Positions 8,672-17,535 of a DNA stretch of 49,632 bases are shown piece by piece; position 1 is the stretch's first letter; every line of letters starts with the position of its first letter. The position numbers and the translations under genes were made by a program. The stretch comes from Pelomonas aquatica. GTDB taxonomy: Bacteria; Pseudomonadota; Gammaproteobacteria; Burkholderiales; Burkholderiaceae_C. The DNA lies in assembly GCF_026712205.1 (NCBI RefSeq), contig NZ_JAPPUW010000032.1, forward strand, positions 1-49,632. Direction: 5' to 3'. The notes below the pieces were generated by a model, which was not told where the DNA came from, made no database searches, and saw only the letters and a program-made list of their open reading frames with translations.

Positions 8672-10168
8672 TCAGCGGTAGGTCAGTGCTTCTTCGTCGG
8701 GCTGTACAGCCGGAAAGGAAACGCGCTCCTCGGCGTACTCCAGGCCGTGCTTCCAGGGATGGCGATCACCCTGCTTGGGCAGGAGGTGCAGTGATCGCAT
8801 GAAGTAGCCCGAGTTGACGTTCTCCGTGTCGATCCACGGCAGGCGCTGCATGTCGGCGTCCGCGGCAGGCACCTTGGGTACCACCACGTTGTAGCCCTGC
8901 TTCTCCATGTGCTCGCAAATGCGGCACACCAGGTCGGAGACCAGATCCGCGCGCAGCGTCCAGCTCGAGCGGATGTAGCCTGCAACATAGGCCATGTTGG
9001 GAATGCCTTCCATCATCAAGCCGCGGTAGCTGACGCGCTGGGTGAAGTCCACCGCCTCGCCGTCCACAAAGAAGGGCACGCCGCCGAACATCTTCATGTT
9101 GAAGCCGGTGGCGGTGACGACGATGTCGGCATCCAGGTGCTCGCCGCTGGTCAGCTGGATCCCGGTGGCATCCAAGCGCTCGATGCGGTCGGTGACCACC
9201 GAGGCCTTGCCGGAACTGATGGCGGCGAACAAGTCACCGTCGGGAATGATCGCGATGCGCTGCTGCCAGGGGCGGTAGCTCGGGTTGAAATGTTTCTCCA
9301 CGTCGAAGCCCTCGGGCAGGAGGGCGCGCGCCTGCTCGATGAGCGCAGCACGCATTTCCTCGGGATGCGCGAAGGAGATTTCCACCTCGCCGTCGACCTT
9401 GGCGATGAAGGCGCGGCGCATGATCTCGTGTATCCAATCGGCGGGCAGGTCAAGCGCGCGCAGTTGGGTTTCCAGCGGATGGATCGGCGAATCCGCGGAC
9501 ATGAAGGTCGGCGTGCGCTGCAGCATGGTCACGTGCGCGACGGAGTCGGCCAGTGACGGGATCAGCGTGGCTGCCGTGGCGCCCGAGCCGATGACGACCA
9601 CGCGCTTGCCGGTGTAGTCGAGGTCCTGCGGCCAGTGCTGCGGATGCACCCACTGGCCCCTGAAGTCCGCCATGCCGGGCCACTCGGGCGTGTAGCCCTT
9701 GCCATGGTCGTAGTAGCCGGTGCACATCCAGAGGAAGGTCGTCGTCAGCGTCAGCGTCTCGCCCGAATGGAGGCGGGTGATCTCCAGCGACCAGCGCTGA
9801 TCCTGGGACGACCACTTGGCGGCCGTGAGCTTGTGTCCGTAGTGGAAGTGACGCGCGAGGTGGTTCTCCTCGATCAACTCGCCGAGGTAGGAGCGGATCT
9901 CGTCGACCGTGCCGATGGCGCGGCCGGTTTCCCAGGGCTTGAAGCTGTAGCCATAGGTGTAGCAGTCGCTGTCCGATCGGGCGCCGGGATAGCGGTGCGT
10001 CCACCAGGTGCCGCCGAAGCCATCCATCTCGTCGAGCACGGCAAACGAGTCATCAGGGAAGCGCTTGTGCATCGCGTAGGTGGCACCGATGCCCGAGATG
10101 CCAGTGCCGATGACGATGAAGTCGAGGTGCTGGCCATTCACGAGCGCGGCCTGATGCGGATGGGTCAT
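8672..10168 (-). CDS. Flavin monooxygenase, Baeyer-Villiger type (EthA-like)
   Basis: A 498-residue class B flavin monooxygenase. The FAD Rossmann motif GTGISGIGATY lies at about 21-31, the BVMO fingerprint FRGQWVHPQHWP (F-x-G-x3-H-x3-W-P) at 169-180, and the NADPH Rossmann motif GSGATAATLIPSL after it. ATGFN is the second conserved segment. Such enzymes use NADPH and O2 to insert oxygen next to a ketone, giving an ester or lactone; EthA is the nearest well-known type. The ATG at 10168 follows GGAGG; the open frame reaches 10603 upstream but that part is a shadow of the dehydrogenase. It directly follows the quinohemoprotein gene (25 bases), so a secondary alcohol to ketone to ester sequence is plausible but unproven. 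Confidence 0.9.
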   Translation of the reverse strand: MTHPHQAALVNGQHLDFIVIGTGISGIGATYAMHKRFPDDSFAVLDEMDGFGGTWWTHRYPGARSDSDCYTYGYSFKPWETGRAIGTVDEIRSYLGELIEENHLARHFHYGHKLTAAKWSSQDQRWSLEITRLHSGETLTLTTTFLWMCTGYYDHGKGYTPEWPGMADFRGQWVHPQHWPQDLDYTGKRVVVIGSGATAATLIPSLADSVAHVTMLQRTPTFMSADSPIHPLETQLRALDLPADWIHEIMRRAFIAKVDGEVEISFAHPEEMRAALIEQARALLPEGFDVEKHFNPSYRPWQQRIAIIPDGDLFAAISSGKASVVTDRIERLDATGIQLTSGEHLDADIVVTATGFNMKMFGGVPFFVDGEAVDFTQRVSYRGLMMEGIPNMAYVAGYIRSSWTLRADLVSDLVCRICEHMEKQGYNVVVPKVPAADADMQRLPWIDTENVNSGYFMRSLHLLPKQGDRHPWKHGLEYAEERVSFPAVQPDEEALTYR

Positions 10169-10193
10169 GGCGGGCCTCCTGGTCAGACGTCGC

Positions 10194-12315
10194 TCAATGC
10201 TTGGCCTTGGCGCCGGCGAGGTGGTCTGCCCAGGCGCGGTCGAGCACAAAGGCCTGCAATGCGTTGACCTCATCCATCGTGATGTCCTGGAACATCGGCA
10301 TGCCCTGGTCCTTGCGCAGCCCGCCGATGACGATGCCGGCGAACAGCCCGTGTGTTTCGGCCGAGGCGAACCGCAAGTCCTTGATGTTGCCGTTGGAGCT
10401 GATGGCCTCGTGACCATGGCAGTACACGCAGCCCTTGCCCTCCCACAGGATCGCCCCGGCGTGGATCTGTTCCTTGTTCTCCGGCCGCGGGAGTGGGGGT
10501 TGCGGGAGCATGAGAGGCGCAGCCTTGGCGAGCGTCGCGGTCGCACCGAGCTTGAACGCCAGCAGACGGGACGGGGACGCAAGCGTTCGCGGGGTCGAGG
10601 CAATGCGCGTCAGGACCTGGCCGATGGATGTCGAACCACCGTTGCCGACCGGCATGAGGACGATCTGCTCTCCGTCCAGCGTGACGGTCGTCGGCGCCGC
10701 CATGCCGACCCCCCCCCGTGTCGAATGACCACAGGAGCTTGCCGGTGTCTGCCGCAAACGCTTCGAACTTGCCGTCGCCCGTACCTTGGAAGACCAGGTT
10801 GCCCGCGGTCGTCAGCGTACCGCCGCTGTAAGGAATTTCGCGCTTGACGCGCCAGCGGGCCTTTTGAGCGACCGGATCCCAGGCGATCAGCTCGCCATAG
10901 GGCCGGTACTTCTCATTCCCGGGCTCGTAGCCGAAGTAGTCGTGCGTGCTCAGGCCACCGATCATGTCCGGCTTCAACTCCGCCAGGGACGGCACCACCG
11001 CCGCACCCAGGTAGACGAGACCCGTCTGTTCGTTGTAGGCCATCGCGTGCCAGTTGTGCGCACCTGACGTCGACGGAAGGATCACGGCCTTGCCGTCCTT
11101 GTGTTCCCAGTAGCGCGCATCCGCCTTGAAGATCGGGCGCCCGGTCTTGGGATCGATGCCACTCGCCCAGTTGACGGGAACGAGGTTGTTGGCCGAGAGG
11201 AACTTGCCGGTCTTGGCGTCCAGCACATAGAAGAAGCCGTTCTTCGGAGCCGTCATCACCACACGCCGCGATTTGCCGCCGACGGGCAGTTCGGTCAGCA
11301 TCAGCGGGGCGTTCGGCGAATAGTTCCAGCCGTCGTTCGGCGTCTGCTTGTAGTGCCAGATGTATTTGCCGGTGCTCGCGTCGAGCGCGACAACCGAGTT
11401 CGTGTAGAGCTCGTCGCCGTGACCCTTGCCCCGCATCGTGGGAACCCAGGGCCCCGGGCCGTCGACACCGATGTAGAGCTGGTTGAGCTTGGCGTCGTAG
11501 GTCATGCCGTCCCAGACGCTGCCGCAGCCATTGGTCTTCGAGTGCCAGTCCTTGCCCCAGGTCTTCACCGCTCGCTCAAGCTCGGGCGTCTTCTGCTTGC
11601 CGTTCGCGGGATCGTCCGGCACGGTGTAGAAGCGCCAGAGCGGCTTGCCCGTCTTCTCGTCGAAGGCATCGACGTGACCACGACCGACGCCGGTGTCGCC
11701 GCAGGTGTTGCCGACGAAGACCTTGCCGCCCCCGACGCGCGGCGCCATCGTCATCGCATAGAAGCCCGTCTCCTGGGAGGAGTCGCAGGCCTCGACAGCC
11801 CAGACCCGCTCGCCGGTCTTGCGGTTGATGGCGTAGAGCTTGCAGTCCGCCGAGGCGTAGAACACGTGATCACCGCTGACCGCGATGCCGCGATTGATGT
11901 TGTATGCCCAGCGAGGGACGCTCGGCCCATCGGTCATCTTGACCGGCGCCTCGAACTTCCAGAGCAGCTTGCCGGTCTTCAGGTCGTTGGCGAACACCTG
12001 CGTGCGGGGAGCGCCCTGGTAGATGACGCCATCGACCACGAGCGCATTGCCGGCCAGGCCGTCCTTGATCGGCATCTCGGCCACCCAGGCCAGGCCGAGC
12101 TGGCCGACGTTCTTGTCGTTGATCAGTTGCAGCGGACTGTTGTGCTGCATGTCGGCATTGCGACCGAGCAGAGGCCAATCCTGATTGGGGGCCGCCGGAG
12201 CGAGCGCCGTCGCCATGGCGCCAATGGCCACCACCAGAAGTCGACTCGCATGGGTCACACGTACTGCAATCTTCCTGCCCGCTTGCATGCGGGCCTGGGT
12301 CGTCGCTCTCGTCAT
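10194..12315 (-). pseudogene. PQQ-dependent quinohemoprotein dehydrogenase, frameshifted in a C9 tract
   Basis: The first frame (12315 to about 10710, 535 codons) gives a signal peptide ending near ATALAPAAP, then a PQQ beta-propeller with repeated tryptophan-docking motifs. The second frame (to 10194) gives the rest of the propeller and a C-terminal cytochrome c domain with heme motif CVYCHG. Repairing one base gives a protein of about 706 residues, normal for type II quinohemoprotein alcohol dehydrogenases of the periplasm. The break lies in nine Cs at 10709-10717. Several usual active-site residues differ: the vicinal Cys-Cys position reads AY (137-138), Glu reads D207, Asn reads D285, and the catalytic WDY reads W330-N331-Y. 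The ATG at 12315 has GAGGAG upstream. It is first in the long operon and has two operator-like palindromes ahead of it. It could be phase-variable, a sequencing error or a real loss. Confidence 0.8.
10709..10717. repeat. Nine-C homopolymer at the dehydrogenase frameshift
   Basis: Nine consecutive Cs (Gs on the coding strand) at the point where the dehydrogenase reading frame is lost. With eight Gs the frame runs FDTGG then VGMAAP and continues to the heme domain. Homopolymers of this length are slippery in vivo and are also frequent sequencing-error sites. Confidence 0.75.
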
Positions 12316-12370
12316 ATCGGTCTCCTCGGCCTCTCTAGGGCTGATTCTCATCAGCAGCGTGAAATCATTA

Positions 12371-12462
12371 TTGGTCATTTGACCATTTAAATTTCACCGG
12401 GTAAACGCTAGTTTTCCTATGCACCTTCTTGACCATCGACACAAATATGGTCGGATGCCCAA
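12371..12462. promoter_or_regulatory. Operator pair upstream of the dehydrogenase operon
   Basis: Site 1 (12371-12386) is TTGGTCATTTGACCAT, matching the 6-4-6 palindrome TTGGTC-N4-GACCAA at 11 of 12 positions, 56 bases before the dehydrogenase ATG. Site 2 (12447-12462) is ATGGTCGGATGCCCAA, matching at 10 of 12. Centres are 76 bp apart. Between them GGGTAAACGCTAG is shared with the duplicated promoter at 18045-18055. The rest of the 12316-12636 gap contains no gene that I can see. Confidence 0.6.
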
Positions 12463-12636
12463 TGATTTTTCTATCGAAGCGTACGCCCCGGGAGACTGCG
12501 AAGCAACACGCACCGGACCGCCGGCATCGAAGGCGCGGACAGGCCTGGACGCAGTTCGATCCGGCCCGCGCGTTCAACTTCAGCCGGGCAACTTGTGGGG
12601 GTCGCAGGCGATCTCTCAGGCGCGCGACACCCATGC

Positions 12637-13335
12637 TCAAGCGGAAGCGGCACGCCCCTTGTGCCGATAGACGGCTTCACCGCTGATTCCCCGGCCGTTG
12701 GTGGCCGCCTCGTAGGCGCGGTAGGCGAAGAAGTACTGGGCGAACACCACGGCCCACACGAACTCGGCGATCGTCAGCCAGTTGAAAAGCACATTGGTCT
12801 CCTCACCAGGGAAGGCGATGTAGCCGCCCTCGAGGAGCGAAATGCCCCAAAGAGCAGCGAGCCCGGCGAGGATCGCAATGCCATGCCCCACGAGGCGCAC
12901 GGCAAACAACCTGGCCGCGAAATAGAGCATGCACACATTGAACGGCAAGCCGGCCACCAGGTAGAACTGCTGCAGGGTCGGCGACTCCAACCACACCGTT
13001 CTGGCCGCCAGGGCGAAGGCCGCACCGCCGGCGAAGGCCGCGACGTCGAACTGCCAGGAAAACTTGCGGCCCTTGAACAGCTCGACGAATCCAAGCGTCG
13101 CGATCACGGGGAAGCCGACACCTCTGGAAAAGGCGTCGCAAAAAAAGCCGACCGCCGTGAAACTGGCGTTCTGCAACAGGATCCCCAGAAGGATGTTGCT
13201 GGCGGAAAAGCCGAGCACGATCCACTCCCAGCCCAGCAACTGGTTCTTGAGCTTGAGGAACCTGATACCGAAGTAGATGCCGGTAAAGATTAGTGACAAG
13301 GTCGCGATGACCGACACGAGGTCGCGTGCATTCAT
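12637..13335 (-). CDS. Integral membrane protein of unknown function
   Basis: A 232-residue, strongly hydrophobic protein with about six to seven predicted membrane segments, the first near residues 8-27 (VIATLSLIFTGIYFGIRFLK). It ends in a short polar tail (GEAVYRHKGRAASA). GGAGAG precedes the ATG. It lies between the AraC-type regulator and the dehydrogenase promoter on the same strand, and the short repeat at 13354-13384 separates it from the regulator. I cannot assign a family. A sensory or transport role linked to the regulator is possible but not shown by sequence. Confidence 0.75.
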   Translation of the reverse strand: MNARDLVSVIATLSLIFTGIYFGIRFLKLKNQLLGWEWIVLGFSASNILLGILLQNASFTAVGFFCDAFSRGVGFPVIATLGFVELFKGRKFSWQFDVAAFAGGAAFALAARTVWLESPTLQQFYLVAGLPFNVCMLYFAARLFAVRLVGHGIAILAGLAALWGISLLEGGYIAFPGEETNVLFNWLTIAEFVWAVVFAQYFFAYRAYEAATNGRGISGEAVYRHKGRAASA

Positions 13336-13353
13336 TTGATAACTCTCCGATTG

Positions 13354-13384
13354 GGGCCTGTTAACACTACGAGAGCAGGCCCTA
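13354..13384. repeat. Short hairpin related to the 362-632 repeat
   Basis: GGGCCTG (13354-13360) and CAGGCCC (13376-13382) form a 7-bp stem around a loop of TTAACACTACGAGAG. Its left part GGGCCTGTTAACACTACG closely matches the outer arm of the repeat at 362-632. As there, the element abuts a minus-strand gene and provides its TAG stop codon (AraC gene, 13382-13384). It may also act as a weak terminator, though no T run follows. Confidence 0.6.
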
Positions 13385-14566
13385 AGCTGCGCTGCGCCAG
13401 GCGGCGACGGCGTTCAGCGTCCCGTCATGCGCGATGAACTTGGGCAGTTGATGGGGCTGGAACGAGGGCCGGGTTGCGCGTGCTGGCCGCACACCATCCG
13501 CGTCGCCCTTGACGAGGAAGGAACCACCCGAATAGTTGCGGGGCGAGACGCCCGTCCAGCGCTTGAATGCGTGCCGGAAATTCGCCGCATCGCTGTAGCC
13601 GAGCAGCTCGGCGATGACCTCGGTCGTGTACCGGGTGCTGGTCACGTATCCGATGGCCAGCTCCTTGCGAACCTCGTCGAGCAGCAGGTTGTAGGAGGTG
13701 TCCAGCGCTTCCAGACGGCGGCGCAGCGTCCGCTCCGACATGCACAGCGTCTTTGCGAGGCCGGGCAGCGTCGGCGGCTTGCCGGTCGACTTGCGCAGCA
13801 CGTCCTGGACCCGCCGCGCCAGGTCGTACTGGATCGCGAAGTCGGCCATCAGGGCATCGCAGATGCTGGCGCAGGCCGTGTGCGTGGCGGCATGCGACTG
13901 AGGGAGGGCGGCATCGAGGCGCGACTCATCAAACCGGATCTCGGCCAGCACGCCTTCCGGCAACTGGGCGTCAACGTGCGTCGGAACGCGCATCACGCTG
14001 CGCAGATCGTCCAGCCCGCCGATGAAGCCAGGGCGGCAGGCCACTTCGGCGACCGGCATCGGCTCGCACATCACGTCGTCCAGCAGCGTCTTCAGCTTGG
14101 CCACTTCGAATTGCAGGCACTGCACCCGCATGTCCTCGTCCATCGCGTAGCGCTGGTGGAAGCCGATGCAGGCCATGCCGCGCTCCCGGCGCACGGACAG
14201 GTGGAACTTCAGATCGAGCAGCGGCGAATAGGCCTCGGCAATGTTCAGCGCCTGGCTCAGGCTCGGGCTGCTGAGCAAGGCATAGCCCGCGATGCCATAC
14301 GCCGTCAGGCGCATCCGCCTGGCCAGGCGCAACGCGAATCCAGGCGCGCAGGCCGCCGCGATGACGCGGTGAACGGCGTACTGCTGGCGAATGGAAACCC
14401 GGGTTGCCGGCCCATCCAGCTCCACACTGACCCCCTCGATCCGGTCATGCAGCAGGCGCTGGTCCACGCCCTCCTCCAGCGCCAGCTGAATGCCCGTCGC
14501 GAGCTCCGAGCAGGACAGGGAAAGGTCGTCCGCCGTGAGACATAGCCGCTCAGTCCAATCCGTCAT
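13382..14566 (-). CDS. AraC-family transcriptional regulator
   Basis: A 394-residue regulator. The N-terminal part resembles the AraC-type ligand-binding domain (PF12625-like). The C-terminal double helix-turn-helix runs through LPGLAKTLCMSERTLRRRLEAL and continues to VIAELLGYSDAANFRHAFKRWTG. The chosen ATG (14566) gives a conventional start; a TTG at 14587 would add seven residues. Upstream lies the TTGTTCATTTGACCAA palindrome, so the gene belongs to the same putative regulon as the dehydrogenase operon. By position it is a candidate activator of the operon at 629-12315 or of the amine oxidase genes. A tail of about 40 residues follows the HTH. Confidence 0.88.
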   Translation of the reverse strand: MTDWTERLCLTADDLSLSCSELATGIQLALEEGVDQRLLHDRIEGVSVELDGPATRVSIRQQYAVHRVIAAACAPGFALRLARRMRLTAYGIAGYALLSSPSLSQALNIAEAYSPLLDLKFHLSVRRERGMACIGFHQRYAMDEDMRVQCLQFEVAKLKTLLDDVMCEPMPVAEVACRPGFIGGLDDLRSVMRVPTHVDAQLPEGVLAEIRFDESRLDAALPQSHAATHTACASICDALMADFAIQYDLARRVQDVLRKSTGKPPTLPGLAKTLCMSERTLRRRLEALDTSYNLLLDEVRKELAIGYVTSTRYTTEVIAELLGYSDAANFRHAFKRWTGVSPRNYSGGSFLVKGDADGVRPARATRPSFQPHQLPKFIAHDGTLNAVAAWRSAA

Positions 14567-14598
14567 TGCCGACCCCAATGTTCTCAATGACTCAATCG

Positions 14599-14659
14599 TT
14601 GTTCATTTGACCAATATCAAACATTGGTACTTCCACCAGCAGATTAGTCAGTTGACACA
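14599..14659. promoter_or_regulatory. Operator pair upstream of the AraC-type gene
   Basis: Site 1 (14599-14614) TTGTTCATTTGACCAA matches TTGGTC-N4-GACCAA at 11 of 12 positions. Site 2 (14644-14659) TTAGTCAGTTGACACA matches at 9 of 12. Centres are 45 bp apart. Site 1 has the same ATTT spacer as the dehydrogenase and MCP/TetR sites. Confidence 0.5.
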
Positions 14660-14860
14660 AATTTACTCGCCGTGCTACCCACCTTGCAGCCGGCCTTCGG
14701 ATCTTGGCGACAGGGGCGAACAGGTCGGCGCGCCGGGGATGCGGGAGCGCAGGCAAGCCCTGCGCTTGGCTCAAATGCTCAATGTGGAAGACATCTCCTG
14801 GCGCACGTGGCAGAGCCCGACCTGACGCAGGCCGGAGCGCTGGGGCGCGACGGGGAGTGC

Positions 14861-15007
14861 TCAGGTGTCGTTGACCAGCACGTTCAACCGCGCCCCGGCG
14901 TCGACCAACACCTTGTGCAGGCGGTCCTTCTCGGCACTGGCTGCGCCCACGAGCTTCTGGCGCTGGCGCGCCGCCAGGCGGAGCTCACGCATCAGGGTCA
15001 ATTCCAT
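14861..15007 (-). pseudogene. IS110-family transposase fragment
   Basis: About 48 codons reading MELTLMRELRLAARQRQKLV and then AEKDRLHKVLVDAGARLNVL, ending at a stop. This resembles the middle of IS110-type transposases (the segment after the RuvC-like domain, normally followed by a Ser-containing transposase domain). Neither end nor catalytic residues are present. It marks a decayed insertion between the AraC gene and the cytochrome gene. Confidence 0.55.
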
Positions 15008-15303
15008 GGCCGGGCTCCTGCCGCTTGAACAACAATCACAAGCGTGCGGGCCCGCGAAAGTGCCGCCGACCAACGGCCTGCCGGACAAGCCCGGCGGCTC
15101 TGTTTGATGTGGGCCGTCAGGCGCACCCAGCCCCTCACGGGACTGGACAGCGCTCGCAGGCATTCCTGGGTACCAGTGGACGACAGCGGGGCAACTTGGA
15201 GATCACGGCCCAAGGCCATCAATGAATTGATCGACCTCTACCCGCGCCGGCCCGAACACCCCAGAATCTTCCATCATCCAGGGTGCTCACGGGTTCATGC
15301 CAC
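15008..15303. other. Intergenic stretch without recognisable gene
   Basis: Between the IS110 fragment and the cytochrome gene I see only short, shadow-like frames on both strands and no convincing start with a ribosome site. It is probably decayed sequence belonging to the same old insertion. Confidence 0.5.
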
Positions 15304-16023
15304 TTAGTCCGCCTTAGAAGCAGGCACGGCTTGCGCGAGCTCCGGCCTTGCGAGGTAGCTCGCCATATCCCCGATCTCCTGCTGCGAAAGAGCAGCGGCA
15401 ATCGCTGGCATGGCCCCGCTGACATCCTTGCGTGCGCCACTTTTGAAGCGCGTGAGCTGATCGACCAGATAGTCGTAACCCTGCCCGGCCAGACGCGGAT
15501 TCAGATCTTTACCTTCCAACTGCTGGCCATGACAGGCGACGCAGCCCTTGGTCTTGACCAGTGCTTCGCCGCGCGCCACGCGCCCTGCATCAGCACTGAA
15601 CGTTGTGTTCGGCTGCGGCGCCATTTTTGCGAAGAAGGCCGCCAGGCCATCGATATCGGATTCCGACAAGCTCACGGCGAGCGTCGTCATCGTCGAATCG
15701 CTGCGCTCGCCGCTGGCGAAGGCCTTGAGTTGCTTCTTGATATAGGCTTCCGGCTGGCCGGCCAAACGTGGATAGCCTTGCGCGCGCGCATGACCTTCAA
15801 AACCGTGGCAGGCAATGCAAGCGTCGCTGACACGCGGCCACGGACCACCCAGCCGCTCGTTCTCGCGGGATATCTGCTCGAGCTGCCTGCCCAGTTGGAA
15901 CAGGCTGTAGAGCTCCGGCCCGTAGACCAGGGCGGCGATAACAACGGCTGCCAAGATCAGGCCACCCGACAGGCTGACCAGCCAACGGCTGCGACTGCGC
16001 GATTTCGTTGTGGGATTCATCAT
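15304..16023 (-). CDS. Membrane-anchored di-heme cytochrome c (c4-like)
   Basis: A 239-residue protein with one N-terminal membrane anchor (about 14-34, WLVSLSGGLILAAVVIAALV) and two heme c sites, CIACHG at 69-74 and CVACHG at 161-166, each followed by YPRLAGQ/NPRLAGQ-type segments as in cytochrome c4 and its relatives. It would carry electrons in the periplasm from a dehydrogenase to the respiratory chain. Its ATG overlaps the stop of the amine oxidase gene (ATGA), so both proteins are made together. This strongly suggests it is the direct electron acceptor of the flavoenzyme, as CycN is for NicA2 in Pseudomonas. Confidence 0.9.
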   Translation of the reverse strand: MMNPTTKSRSRSRWLVSLSGGLILAAVVIAALVYGPELYSLFQLGRQLEQISRENERLGGPWPRVSDACIACHGFEGHARAQGYPRLAGQPEAYIKKQLKAFASGERSDSTMTTLAVSLSESDIDGLAAFFAKMAPQPNTTFSADAGRVARGEALVKTKGCVACHGQQLEGKDLNPRLAGQGYDYLVDQLTRFKSGARKDVSGAMPAIAAALSQQEIGDMASYLARPELAQAVPASKAD

Positions 16024-17504
16024 GCAGCCCTCTTTGCGGCCACCGCCTGCAATGCCTGCAATGCCGCCTTGTGACCAGAGCGAATGGCGCCATCCATCGT
16101 GGTGATCCAGATGTCCGCCGTTTCCGTGCCCGCCCAGATCAGCCGACCGATGGACGGCTTCAACACATCGCCATACTTGGTAAGAAAGCCGGGGGGTATT
16201 GGCGATGTACAGCTCAAGGACCAGCGGTCGACCTTGCCCCAGTCATGGTCGTAGAAAGCGACGGGATGCAATGCTTCCTCGCCCAGCGCCTGGGCGTAGA
16301 TCTGCGTGAGTTCAGCCTCGGCGGATTTGGGGTCGGATGGCAACGCACCGTTGTTGATAAAGGCCGAGATAACGCCGAAGGAAACATCCTCCGGTGAATT
16401 GTCGTAGGCCCACTGGACTGGGCCCTTCAACTGCGTGATCAACCCGCTCAGGCCCTTGTCGCGCCAGAATGCCTTCTTGTAGACATGCGCTGTCTTGCGC
16501 ATTGGTGCATAGGCGGGAAAACGCCGCTGCATTTCGCGGCGTTTCTCCGGCAGTTGCGGCTCAAAGGCAATCTGGTGACACAGTGACGGCGAGAGCGCAA
16601 CTATCACGCTGCGCGCGCGGATGACCCCTTTCGGTGTGTGGATGGCAGCCGGTCCGTCCTGCCAGTTCTCGATACGCAACACTGGGCTCGACAGCCGAAC
16701 CTTGTCGCCCAGCGCCTCCGCCATCTTGATCGACAGGATTTGCGATCCGCCCGAGATGCGGGACTCTTGGGCACCGCCCTTGATGCCCTCGAGCTGTTCG
16801 TAGTGGTTGCTGGCCGAATTGATCAGAGATAGGTAATGCAGCAGCCCTAATTTCGACGGCGGCACGCCCGTCGTCGCCTGCGCGAGGAGCGAAAGATTGA
16901 ACTGCTCTTCTGTTGAGAGATTCTTTGAGGCCAGCCAGTCGCCATACGACATGGCATCGAACTCGGCGGCGCGCGGCGCGGTCCATGGCGCCGCGGTCGG
17001 CACAGTCCGGGCCATCTCTTCAAGTTCATGCCGCAGCTTCGGATCGGTGCTCAGGCTGCCATCGAATTCAACAGTGGCGCGAACCCCGTTGGCCAGCAGC
17101 ACGTACTTTCCCCGGTAGTAGGTGGGAAAAGTGCCGACACCCAACTCGCGGGCCAGATCAGCGATCGCGGTCTGACCCGGGCCGATCCACTGACCGCCGG
17201 CTTCCGAGAAGTACCCTTTGCCGAGGTCGTGATTCAAGGTCCGACCACCGACACGATCACGCGCTTCCAACACCAAGAAGGACTCGCAGCCGGCGCGCTT
17301 GAGGTCGCGCGCGGCGGTCAGGCCGGCCAGTCCGGCGCCGATGATGACGACGTCGAGAATTTCTCCCGTCTTGTCTGCGCCGCCGGCAAATGCCCGCCCA
17401 GTGCTCACGCTCGTGCCGGTCACGGTGGCCGTGGCGCTCGCGAGCTTGAGCAGTTGCCTGCGCCCGATGCCGACTTGGGCGTTGGATGAATTCTGCTTGT
17501 TCAT
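16020..17504 (-). CDS. Tat-exported flavin amine oxidase/dehydrogenase
   Basis: A 494-residue FAD amine oxidase. The Tat-type signal GRRQLLKLASATATVTG is at about 14-30, followed by the FAD Rossmann motif VVIIGAGLAGLTAARDL (53-69), the ARDRVGGRT motif, GGQWIG and a C-terminal AGTETADIW. It should act in the periplasm on an amine. The closest well-studied analogue is nicotine oxidoreductase NicA2, which passes electrons to a cytochrome c rather than O2. Here a di-heme cytochrome c gene overlaps the stop codon. The ATG at 17504 follows AAGAAGG; a GTG at 17513 would add three residues. A PuuP-like amine permease lies about 830 bases upstream on the other strand. Substrate unknown (polyamine or other amine). 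Confidence 0.88.
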   Translation of the reverse strand: MNKQNSSNAQVGIGRRQLLKLASATATVTGTSVSTGRAFAGGADKTGEILDVVIIGAGLAGLTAARDLKRAGCESFLVLEARDRVGGRTLNHDLGKGYFSEAGGQWIGPGQTAIADLARELGVGTFPTYYRGKYVLLANGVRATVEFDGSLSTDPKLRHELEEMARTVPTAAPWTAPRAAEFDAMSYGDWLASKNLSTEEQFNLSLLAQATTGVPPSKLGLLHYLSLINSASNHYEQLEGIKGGAQESRISGGSQILSIKMAEALGDKVRLSSPVLRIENWQDGPAAIHTPKGVIRARSVIVALSPSLCHQIAFEPQLPEKRREMQRRFPAYAPMRKTAHVYKKAFWRDKGLSGLITQLKGPVQWAYDNSPEDVSFGVISAFINNGALPSDPKSAEAELTQIYAQALGEEALHPVAFYDHDWGKVDRWSLSCTSPIPPGFLTKYGDVLKPSIGRLIWAGTETADIWITTMDGAIRSGHKAALQALQAVAAKRAA

Positions 17505-17535
17505 ATCTGTCACCTTCTTTTGTGTACGCCCGCCT

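Noticed and set aside
14690-14860. Plus-strand frame ending in VEDISWRTWQSPT as a gene or transposase tail.
   Set aside because: No start signal, no recognisable family, and it lies in decayed sequence next to the IS110 fragment.
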